Source of the DNA: PGZG01 sp046292765
Lineage (GTDB): Bacteria; Pseudomonadota; Gammaproteobacteria; Pseudomonadales; Alcanivoracaceae
Length of the DNA: 64,000 bases
Assembly (NCBI GenBank): GCA_046292765.1
Contig: JBKBQA010000006.1
Coordinates: 124,001 to 188,000 of the forward strand
Direction of reading: 5' to 3'
Shown: positions 34,365 to 41,999 of the stretch, piece after piece
Layout: the number at the start of each line of letters is the position of its first letter
Numbering within the stretch: position 1 is the first letter of the stretch
Made by a program: the position numbers and the translations under genes
The notes under the pieces: model-generated
Told to the model about the DNA's origin: nothing
What the model saw: only the letters and a program-made list of their open reading frames with translations
Databases searched by the model: none

Positions 34365-35093
34365 TTATTGTGGTGCTGGTGGAAATACTACTACTTCATC
34401 ACCTTCCTGCCAGAGCCGGAATTTGGCCATGACCTGATGGAATGCCGGGTGTGCCAGCCAGTTCGTCAGCCACTTCTGCAAGTTCGGATAGGGCAGGCTG
34501 AAGAACACCTCGTGGTCTACATGGGCGAACTGGCGGACAAACGGCATGATGCCGATATCGGCGATGCTGATGTTGTTCCCCATCAGGTATTGATTGCTGG
34601 CTAACAGATCCTCCAATGCCTGCAAAAATATTTCGCCTTGCTGCCGATACTCCAGCTGGCTATGTTCCGGGTGGCGATCGGCGTATTTGTAGCGATCCAG
34701 CCAGTGCTTGAATTCGTTATCGTTGCGCTCGATCAGGGCATTGGCACTGGCTAAATCGACATTTAACAAACCTTGCGGATCGTTCTGTTGCAGCGTCCAT
34801 TCCAGTATTTCTTTGCTTTCCTCGATAACCTGTCGCCCGGAGCCATCACTTTCAGCCAGCTCCAGAACAGGGACTGTGCCTTTGGGGCTGATGGCCAGCA
34901 TCTGCGGCGGTTTGTTTTTCAACACGATTTCCCGTATCTCCACCTTCTGCCCGGCAAACACGATGCCGAGCCGCGCGCGCATGGCGTACGGACAACGGCG
35001 AAACGAGTACAGGCGGGGCAGGGAGGCGGTGATAGTGTGTTTTCCTTTCAGTACGTTACCGTGTGTTCTTGCCGTCCAGCACCAGTCGCTCAA
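34365..35093 (-). CDS. Glutathione S-transferase-like protein, start uncertain
   Basis: A GST-fold protein of about 220 residues. The thioredoxin-like domain begins LYSFRRCPYAMRARLGI with a CPYA active-site motif, then KGTVPVLEL, and the helical domain has YLMGNNISIADIGIMPF. No ATG or GTG precedes the first strand in this frame. The boundary given uses a TTG that overlaps the acyltransferase gene by 38 bases. An ATC at 35033 has AAAGGA eight bases upstream and would give a normal N-terminus, so a rare start codon is plausible. It is downstream of the acyltransferase gene. Confidence 0.8.
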   Translation of the reverse strand: MSDWCWTARTHGNVLKGKHTITASLPRLYSFRRCPYAMRARLGIVFAGQKVEIREIVLKNKPPQMLAISPKGTVPVLELAESDGSGRQVIEESKEILEWTLQQNDPQGLLNVDLASANALIERNDNEFKHWLDRYKYADRHPEHSQLEYRQQGEIFLQALEDLLASNQYLMGNNISIADIGIMPFVRQFAHVDHEVFFSLPYPNLQKWLTNWLAHPAFHQVMAKFRLWQEGDEVVVFPPAPQ

Positions 35094-35949
35094 TCGCCTG
35101 TTCCACTTTCTTCAGTGCACTCGGCAAGTCATCCGTGCCATCAAAGAGTTGCTCCGGTTCGATCGGCGCGCCAATGGTCATGGTGATACGCCACGGCACA
35201 ATCGGCAGGAACACTAGCGGTGATCCCAGCCAGAGCCACACGATCAAGGCACGCCATTCTATCGCCAGCGGAACACAGGCAAAGATGGCGGCAGCACCGA
35301 GCAGGCTGGTAAGCGAAATACCCCAGCGCTTGAGCCCTATCAAGCGTGGCACAATCAACACCCATGCCAGCCATTGGGCGCGCAAAAAAACCGGGCAGGT
35401 GTAATGAGAGCCGTGAATGCCCAGCGGCACAATCGGCACGCCGGCATCCCGGGCGATTTTCAGAAACCCGGTGCGGCCGCCAAAGTCGACCCGGTTAGCC
35501 TGCCACACCGGTCGCAGCGTTTCGTGATCGCCGCCGGGAAAAATCAGAATCGGCACACCCTGACCAAGGGTTTGCTGCGCCGCCTGATAACTGGAGGGTA
35601 TAGCGCCAAGGGAGTGCAGAAGGCGGGAGAGCGGAAACACGCTGAACCCCTGCGGCAGGGCAAAACCGGCAAGACGACGTTGTGATCCTGCATGACGCAA
35701 ATAGAGCGCGATAAAGCTCATGATCTCCGCGATCCCGGCACCGGCAGAATGGTTGGCGACCAGCAGAAAAGGCCTGTCCTCCGGCAAGTGCTCAATGCCG
35801 CGTAGCCGAGCTCGAAACAGTACCCGAACCACCGGGTACAGCACGCTGTTGGCGACACGAGCCACCCAAGGCGCAATCACACCGGGCTGGTCGATCTTGA
35901 TGTCCTTGGCCCAGTCGGCAGTGCTACGCAAAAAGCGCATGGTAGGCAT
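35056..35949 (-). CDS. Lysophospholipid-type acyltransferase
   Basis: A 297-aa membrane-associated acyltransferase. The block normally NHxxxxD reads VANHSAGAGIAE, keeping His but with no Asp at the usual place. A later block is FPGGDHETLRP, the FPGG form seen in diacylglycerol-acyltransferase-like proteins rather than FPEG. Hydrophobic segments occur near residues 30-40 and 215-250. It may esterify a lysolipid, alcohol or diacylglycerol. The gene overlaps the start region of the GST gene and is probably co-transcribed with it. Confidence 0.8.
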   Translation of the reverse strand: MPTMRFLRSTADWAKDIKIDQPGVIAPWVARVANSVLYPVVRVLFRARLRGIEHLPEDRPFLLVANHSAGAGIAEIMSFIALYLRHAGSQRRLAGFALPQGFSVFPLSRLLHSLGAIPSSYQAAQQTLGQGVPILIFPGGDHETLRPVWQANRVDFGGRTGFLKIARDAGVPIVPLGIHGSHYTCPVFLRAQWLAWVLIVPRLIGLKRWGISLTSLLGAAAIFACVPLAIEWRALIVWLWLGSPLVFLPIVPWRITMTIGAPIEPEQLFDGTDDLPSALKKVEQAIERLVLDGKNTR

Positions 35950-36032
35950 TCCTGATTATGCTCTGGTTGACGATCATTCTCGTCACGCCAAGGCGATGGC
36001 ACCGGAGCCTGAACTCCGATCTCGGCGGATTG

Positions 36033-36359
36033 CTATAACTTATCGTCTCCGAGATCAGATGGATTCACATTCAAGGCCTCATGAACAGCGGAAACCAATG
36101 CGTTAGCCAGTATGATCAGACATACAGCACACACAATGCTCCAGAGGGGAACGATCAGCGCTCTGATTGGTTCATCTTGAAAAAATGAAGCGCCAAACCC
36201 GACAGAAACACTGCCGACCACGATAATGTTAATCGAATGGCGAAGTTTCTTTGACACGGACTCACTGCATGGCGCCGCGATAAACTTTACCATTCTCCAG
36301 AAATACAGAATCGCCCCAAGCAAGGCAATCGACGAAATAAAAGATACGGTGTTAATCAT
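36033..36359 (-). CDS. Small three-helix membrane protein
   Basis: A 108-aa protein with three hydrophobic segments: VSFISSIALLGAILYFW, IIVVGSVSVGFGASFF and ALIVPLWSIVCAVCLIILA. The tail is acidic (NPSDLGDDKL). The ATG at 36359 has AGGAG six bases upstream; an in-frame ATG 42 bases earlier has none. I do not recognise a family. The DNA here is more AT-rich than its neighbours, which may indicate acquisition. Confidence 0.7.
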   Translation of the reverse strand: MINTVSFISSIALLGAILYFWRMVKFIAAPCSESVSKKLRHSINIIVVGSVSVGFGASFFQDEPIRALIVPLWSIVCAVCLIILANALVSAVHEALNVNPSDLGDDKL

Positions 36360-36478
36360 TCTGCTCTCCTGATTTATAGCATTGTATTCAGCAACTTCCA
36401 CTGCCCGAGATGGGGCGTCAAATGATGGGTCTCAACGTAAGCAAAAGATCGTAGCTGTACGTAAAACGCGCCGCCGCT

Positions 36479-37525
36479 CTAAATATACCCACCAATCCCC
36501 CCACCCCTTACCTCATCCAGCTCCCCCGCCAACTCCTCCGACCGCTTCATCACTTCCCCCCAATAGCGAATCCTTTCCGCATCATCCATGCGCCCGAAAT
36601 CCGTCCGGTCCGGGATCTTGCCATAGGGCAGGCTGGCGACCCATTCGGCGCTGGGGCAGAGGATCAGCACGTTGTCATAGTGGTGCGGGTTGCCGCGGCG
36701 CCAGCTGAGCATCTTGTCGAACCAGCCGGGGGTGATGTGCGGATAAAAGTGCGGGTAGAGCACCAGCGAGTCGTCGCTGAAGGGGATGTCGAAGTGGTAG
36801 TCGGTGACGCCGCCGTCGTAATACATGCCGGGGCCGGCGCCGTGGATGTCTTCTACGGCGCTGAGTGCCAGCGGGATGGAGCCGGAGGCCATGACGGCGT
36901 CGCGCAGGTTGTGTTGGCTGAGCGGGACGCGGTGGGTGGGCAAATCATCAATGGCGTAGAACGGTGGCTTGCCCTGCGCGGAGTGAAACAGCACGCGCTC
37001 GAAGAAGGCGCCGAGGGTGTTGCGGTGGACGGCGTTGGCGGTGGCGGCCATGAGCAGGGCGGCGGCCTGTACCGGGCGGCGTTTGCTGGCGTTCAGTCCT
37101 TTGGCGCGGCAGGCGATCAGGTTAAGGCGGCGGATCGGGTTGTTGAGGATTTCCTGGACGTTCTGTTCAGTGGGGATGGCGGCGTCGAGGATGGTGCGGC
37201 ACAGGGCGGTGACCTGGTCGACTTTCATGCCTTTTTCAAAGCAGACGTGCTGGTAGGCGTGGGCGAATCGTTTTGAGGCGGCTTGCGGGTCGAGCTGGGC
37301 GTAGCAGGCGAAGCGCCAGGCGCCGGCGGAGCTGCCGATCATGTCGAGCGGGGTGGTGCGGTCCTTGAAGAATTCGCCGAGCAGGTATTGATCGAGGCCG
37401 AACAGGGCCATCCACTTCGGGCCGCCGCTAGCGCCCACTATCACGGAAAAGTCCTGCTGGCGCAGGCCGTGGTCGAGTAGGTGTTGGCGGGCGCGGGGGC
37501 CGGCGATGAGTTGCAGGGCTTTCAA
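36479..37525 (-). CDS. Patatin-like phospholipase
   Basis: A 348-aa protein. The oxyanion element is VGASGGPKW near residue 30, the nucleophile lies in GSSAGAWRF near 65, and the Asp motif is YYDGGVTDYH, complete DGG. It is probably a cytoplasmic lipid acyl hydrolase. The start is TTG at 37525, supported by AGGAGG five bases upstream. An ATG 48 bases further upstream lies inside the left arm of a large hairpin and has no site. It follows metG on the same strand but the hairpin separates them. Confidence 0.85.
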   Translation of the reverse strand: MKALQLIAGPRARQHLLDHGLRQQDFSVIVGASGGPKWMALFGLDQYLLGEFFKDRTTPLDMIGSSAGAWRFACYAQLDPQAASKRFAHAYQHVCFEKGMKVDQVTALCRTILDAAIPTEQNVQEILNNPIRRLNLIACRAKGLNASKRRPVQAAALLMAATANAVHRNTLGAFFERVLFHSAQGKPPFYAIDDLPTHRVPLSQHNLRDAVMASGSIPLALSAVEDIHGAGPGMYYDGGVTDYHFDIPFSDDSLVLYPHFYPHITPGWFDKMLSWRRGNPHHYDNVLILCPSAEWVASLPYGKIPDRTDFGRMDDAERIRYWGEVMKRSEELAGELDEVRGGGIGGYI

Positions 37526-37549
37526 CAGTGCCTCCTTTCTCTGTCTTCC

Positions 37550-37687
37550 GCTGCGCTGAACCCGCAGCACCATAGTCGATAGCAGCTGGCGGTGGCAGTC
37601 GGATGCACCAAGCGAGTATCGGGGAGCGACTGCATCCGATTGCTGCCGTCAGCTGCCCGCACCAACCTGTGCCGGGTTCAGCGCAGC
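37550..37687. repeat. 138-bp near-palindromic element
   Basis: GCTGCGCTGAACCCG at 37550-37564 is perfectly inverted at 37673-37687. An inner arm, 37582-37607, is inverted with few mismatches at 37631-37656. The loop is 37608-37630. The element fills the gap between metG (stop at 37692) and the patatin gene. It may be a terminator-like structure, a REP/BIME-type unit or a non-autonomous MITE. No second copy was noticed in the window. Confidence 0.75.
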
Positions 37688-37691
37688 CGAA

Positions 37692-39755
37692 TTACCGCAC
37701 TTCCATGCCGGGGGTGGCGCCGGAGTCGGGGGAGAGCAGGAACACATCCTCGCCACCGGGGCCAGCAGCCAGCACCATGCCTTCGGACAGGCCGAACTTC
37801 ATCTTCCGCGGGGCCAGGTTGGCGACCAGTACCACCAGCTTGCCTTCGATCTGTTCCGGGCTGTATTTCGCCTTGATGCCGGCGAATACATTACGGGTGC
37901 CTTCTTCGCCGACATCCAGAGTCAGTTGCAGCAGTTTGTCGGCGCCTTCGACATGGGCAGCCTTTACCACTTTGGCGACGCGCAGCTTCACTTTGAGGAA
38001 GTCGTCGATGCTGATGTGTTCGCTCACGGCGTCATCCTTTTTCGGTTGGCTTTTAGCGGCGTCTTTTTTTGCCGGCTTTTTCTCGTCAGCCACTTCGGCT
38101 GCCGGTGCAGTGCCGTCGCGTGACGCTGCCAGCAATGCTTCAATGCTGGCCGGCTCGATGCGCTGCATCAGCGGGGTAAAGGCGTTGATCTGATGGCCGA
38201 GCAGTTGTTGTTTGGCATCCGCCCAAGTGAGCGCCGGAATATTGAGGAATGCTTCGGATTTTTCGGCCAGCTCAGGCAGCACCGGCTTCAGGTACAGCAC
38301 CAGCAAACGGAACACATTCAGGGCGGTGGTGCACACGGCCAGCACTTGCTGCTCGTTGCCTTCCTGTTTGGCCAAAGTCCAGGGCGCCTTTTCCTGCACA
38401 TACAGGTTGCCTCGGTCGGCCAGTGCCATGATATCGCGCATGGCGCGGCCGAATTCGCGGGCTTCGTAGCTGGAGGCAATGGAGGCAGCCGCGGCTTGCA
38501 CATCGGCGACCAGTTGCGCATCGTTCAGCTCGGCGCTAAGCGTGCCGCCGAACTTGTTGACGAAGTTGGCAGTGCGGCTGGCGATCTGCACGACCTTGCC
38601 AACCAGATCCGAGTTCACCCGCTGGACGAAGTCGTCGAGGCTCAGGTCGAAGTCGTCCACTTTCGAGGTCAGCTTGGCAGCGAAGTAGTAACGCAGGTAT
38701 TCCGGGTTCAGGTGATCCAGATAAGTGCGCGCCTTGATAAAAGTGCCACGGGATTTCGACATCTTGGCGCCGTTGACGGTGACAAAGCCGTGCACGTTCA
38801 GGGCGGTGGGCTTGCGAAAACCCGCGCCTTCCAGCATTGCCGGCCAGAACAGGCCGTGGAAGTTGATGATGTCCTTGCCGATAAAGTGGTACAGCTCGGC
38901 GTTGCTGTCCGGTGCCCAGTAGCTGTCGAAATCAAGGCCGTGCTGGTTGCAGTAATGCTGGAAGCTGGCCATGTAGCCGATCGGCGCATCCAGCCAGACA
39001 TAGAAGTATTTGCCCGGATAGCCGGGAATCTCGAAGCCGAAGTAGGGCGCCTCGCGGGAGATGTCCCAGGGTTGCAGGCCGGCTTCCAGCCATTCGTTCA
39101 GTTTGTTGGCGACGCTTTCCTGCAGTGAACCGGAACGCAGCCAGTCGCGCAGCATGTCGCTGAACTTGGGCAGGTTGAAGAACAGTTGGGTAACGCCTTT
39201 CATCACCGGCTTGGCGCCGCTGATGGTGGAATAGGGGTCTACCAGTTCGGCGGCGGAATAGGTGGCACCGCACACTTCGCAGTTGTCGCCGTATTGATCC
39301 AGCGCGCCGCATTTCGGGCAGGCGCCTTTTACGAAGCGGTCGGCGAGGAACATGCCTTTTTCCGGGTCATACAGCTGGGTGATTTCTTTTTCGAGAATAT
39401 TCCCGGCGGCTTTGTTGCGGGCAAAGATCAGCTCGGCAAAGTGGCGGTTTTCTTCGCTGTGGGTGCTGTGGTAGCTATCGAAACGAATGTCGAAATCTAC
39501 GAAATCCTTCGTATGTTCAAATTTTACGTTGGCAATCTGTTGTTCGGGCGTGACGCCGTTCTCCTCAGCCTTTAGCATGATGGCCGTACCATGGGCATCA
39601 TCGGCGCAGACATAGATGCAGTTCTGGCCGGTGAGCTTCTGGAAGCGGACCCAGATATCGGTCTGGATGTACTCAAGCAGGTGGCCAAGATGGATCGGAC
39701 CATTGGCATAGGGCAGGGCGCTGGTAACAAGAATCCTGCGGCTGGAAGCGGTCAT
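37692..39755 (-). CDS. metG: Methionine-tRNA ligase
   Basis: A 687-aa class I aminoacyl-tRNA synthetase that charges tRNA-Met in the cytoplasm. The HIGH motif appears as PYANGPIHLGHLLEY near residue 15. A zinc knuckle has CPKCGALDQYGDNCEVCGA near 145. KMSKS is AKMSKSRGTF near 331. An anticodon-binding helical domain follows, then a Lys/Ala-rich linker (about 540-575) and a C-terminal Trbp111/EMAP-like tRNA-binding and dimerisation domain from about 583 to the end. This is the full-length E. coli-type enzyme. It is the one clearly essential gene here. Confidence 0.97.
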   Translation of the reverse strand: MTASSRRILVTSALPYANGPIHLGHLLEYIQTDIWVRFQKLTGQNCIYVCADDAHGTAIMLKAEENGVTPEQQIANVKFEHTKDFVDFDIRFDSYHSTHSEENRHFAELIFARNKAAGNILEKEITQLYDPEKGMFLADRFVKGACPKCGALDQYGDNCEVCGATYSAAELVDPYSTISGAKPVMKGVTQLFFNLPKFSDMLRDWLRSGSLQESVANKLNEWLEAGLQPWDISREAPYFGFEIPGYPGKYFYVWLDAPIGYMASFQHYCNQHGLDFDSYWAPDSNAELYHFIGKDIINFHGLFWPAMLEGAGFRKPTALNVHGFVTVNGAKMSKSRGTFIKARTYLDHLNPEYLRYYFAAKLTSKVDDFDLSLDDFVQRVNSDLVGKVVQIASRTANFVNKFGGTLSAELNDAQLVADVQAAAASIASSYEAREFGRAMRDIMALADRGNLYVQEKAPWTLAKQEGNEQQVLAVCTTALNVFRLLVLYLKPVLPELAEKSEAFLNIPALTWADAKQQLLGHQINAFTPLMQRIEPASIEALLAASRDGTAPAAEVADEKKPAKKDAAKSQPKKDDAVSEHISIDDFLKVKLRVAKVVKAAHVEGADKLLQLTLDVGEEGTRNVFAGIKAKYSPEQIEGKLVVLVANLAPRKMKFGLSEGMVLAAGPGGEDVFLLSPDSGATPGMEVR

Positions 39756-39866
39756 GATGTGGTGTACCCCGGAATGACAAGCCGCCTATGATACTGGCCG
39801 TGCCAGTCTATTTCACCCGCATCAAGCTTTATGATGCCGGGGGCTCATAACAAGGATCACACACGC

Positions 39867-41999
39867 ATGTCCCTGAAGTACCGTTTGCTGCTGTCGTTCT
39901 ACTCCGCTGCGGTCGTGGCGGTGATGGCGGGCGTGGCCTCTGTACACTTTATCGTCACCCCGAGCTACTTCGAGATGGAGGACGACACTGTTCGCAGCGA
40001 GGTGGCTCGGGTGGAGTCGGCCTTTATGCAGGCCCTGACCGTGCTTCATGCCCGTAGCCGGGACTGGGCAGAGCGCGACGCGGTACAGCGGCTGGCGGCA
40101 GGTGAGGATGCACGACCGGTTCCACCGGGCCAGGAGTCGATGGGCGGGGCCGGGGTGGATCAGGTGGTGGTGATCGACAACAGCGGCCAACAGCATTGGC
40201 TGCTGAGCTCTCCTTATCGTGACGAAGGCACGCTCGGTTCGCTGATGGACACCTATCAGGAACGCTTTTGTTATCCGTTCTGGGGCGTGACCCGTCTTAA
40301 CGGCTTGCCGCACCTGTTTGCGGTGGAGCAGGTGGGGGATTGCGGCGCGGTGTTCTTCGCTGTGGCGCTGGATGCGGCCATGGAGCAGGAATTGTCAGGT
40401 ATTACCGGTCTGCCGGTGGCGTTGGCAGACAGTCAGGCCGATCTGCCGCGCAGCACGGTGGTCCGGCGCATTGACCGCAATGTGGTGGTGGGGGAATTCG
40501 GTGTCAGGGATTACCTCGGTCAGCCGGTGATGGCTGGCCGCGTCACCATCGACCGCAGTGTGTATGCCCGTGGTCTTGAATCACTGGTTCGGGTTGGCAT
40601 CGCATTGATGGTGGTGGCGTTTATCGTCGTGACACTGGTCCACCTCTACGTGCGCAAAACGGTATTCAACCGCTTGAGCCGGATGCACCAGACGGTACGC
40701 AGCATCGCTCAGGGCGGCAATCTCGACCTGCGTCTCCGGGTGCCAGGTGATGACGAGTTGAGTGCGCTGGCGGCGGATTTCAACCGCATGGTCGACAGCA
40801 TCAAGGACAGCCAGCGCTCGTTGGCGGACGCCAGCGCCCGGGCAGATGCGGCCAATCGGGCCAAGAGCCTGTTCCTTGCCAATATGAGCCATGAGATCCG
40901 CACGCCGATGACGGCGATCCTGGGCTATACCGAGCTGCTTGAAAACCCGGCCCTGAGCCATGAAGAACGTCAGCGCTATCTGTCGGTGGTGCAGCAAAAC
41001 GGTGATGCACTGATGGCGCTGATCAGTGACGTGCTGGATCTGTCGCGGATCGAGGCGGGCCAGCTCAAGGTCGAGCGGCAGCGCTGCAAATTGCCGGTGC
41101 TGATGAAGGAAATGATCTACAGCCTGAGCCTGAAGGCCCGTGAAAAGGGCGTCAGACTGGAGCTCGAATACATGACGGCGGTGCCGGCGGAAATTACCAC
41201 TGATCCGTTCCGTGTCCGTCAGATCCTCGGTAACCTGATCGGCAATGCCATCAAGTTTACCGACGAGGGTCGGGTGGTGGTGCGGGTGGGCTGGGAGGAA
41301 GGGTTGCAAAACTGCCTGCATCTGGAGGTGGAGGATACCGGCATCGGCATGCCGCAGGAGGAGCTGGAGCGGGTGTTCGAGCCGTTCTCTCAGGTCGATG
41401 ATTCTCACACCCGTCGCCATGGTGGTTCCGGGCTCGGACTTGCTATTGCCCGACAGCTGGCGCGCTCGCTGGGCGGCGATGTCAACGCCACCAGCTCAGT
41501 CGGCGTGGGGAGCAGCTTCCGGGTACACATCCAGGTGCTGGTGGAACCCGCCGTACGCAAGCTGATGCCGGATGAGGCTCTGGCCGCCGAGGTGCGCAGC
41601 CAGCAGCTGCCGGCAATCCATGTTGGTGGCCGGGTGCTGCTGGTGGAGGATAACGAAGTCAACCGGCTGCTGGTGCAGCGCATCCTCACACGCTTTGGCC
41701 TCGAGGTGGTGGAGGTGGAGCACGGTCAGGCGGCAGTGGAGGTGATCGAGAAGGATCCTGCCTTTGATCTGATCGTGATGGATATGCAGATGCCGGTAAT
41801 GGACGGCTACGTGGCCGCCGGTGTGCTGCGCGATATCGGCTACAAGGGGCCGATTCTGGCGCTGACCGCGAATGTTATGGCAGAGGACCGACGCCGCTGT
41901 CTGGCAGCGGGGTGTGACGATTTTCTTGGCAAGCCGGTGCGCGCCAGTCGTTTGATGGCGGCCTGCTCGCGTCTGATCAGTCGCGGCCGGGCCAGTTAG
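39867..41999 (+). CDS. CHASE4-type hybrid sensor histidine kinase
   Basis: A 710-aa inner-membrane sensor. Order: TM1 (about 7-29), a periplasmic CHASE4-like domain of about 210 residues, TM2 (VGIALMVVAFIVVTLVHLYV), HAMP, HisKA with NMSHEIRTPM (phospho-His near 342), HATPase with NLIGNAIKF, VEDTGIGMP and GGSGLGLAIARQLA, then a receiver with VEDNEVN and phospho-Asp in VMDMQMPVMDG near 638. There is no Hpt domain, so an external phosphotransfer protein is needed. The signal is unknown. Its last 23 bases overlap the convergent second hybrid kinase. Confidence 0.9.
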   Translation: MSLKYRLLLSFYSAAVVAVMAGVASVHFIVTPSYFEMEDDTVRSEVARVESAFMQALTVLHARSRDWAERDAVQRLAAGEDARPVPPGQESMGGAGVDQVVVIDNSGQQHWLLSSPYRDEGTLGSLMDTYQERFCYPFWGVTRLNGLPHLFAVEQVGDCGAVFFAVALDAAMEQELSGITGLPVALADSQADLPRSTVVRRIDRNVVVGEFGVRDYLGQPVMAGRVTIDRSVYARGLESLVRVGIALMVVAFIVVTLVHLYVRKTVFNRLSRMHQTVRSIAQGGNLDLRLRVPGDDELSALAADFNRMVDSIKDSQRSLADASARADAANRAKSLFLANMSHEIRTPMTAILGYTELLENPALSHEERQRYLSVVQQNGDALMALISDVLDLSRIEAGQLKVERQRCKLPVLMKEMIYSLSLKAREKGVRLELEYMTAVPAEITTDPFRVRQILGNLIGNAIKFTDEGRVVVRVGWEEGLQNCLHLEVEDTGIGMPQEELERVFEPFSQVDDSHTRRHGGSGLGLAIARQLARSLGGDVNATSSVGVGSSFRVHIQVLVEPAVRKLMPDEALAAEVRSQQLPAIHVGGRVLLVEDNEVNRLLVQRILTRFGLEVVEVEHGQAAVEVIEKDPAFDLIVMDMQMPVMDGYVAAGVLRDIGYKGPILALTANVMAEDRRRCLAAGCDDFLGKPVRASRLMAACSRLISRGRAS

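Noticed and set aside
36402..36478. A possible mobile-element boundary near an AT-rich small gene
   Set aside because: No inverted repeats, target duplications or integrase were seen; composition alone is not enough.
37550..37687. The 138-bp palindrome as a phage or integron attachment site
   Set aside because: No integrase, attC-type motifs or tRNA gene is adjacent, and the layout is a simple long stem.
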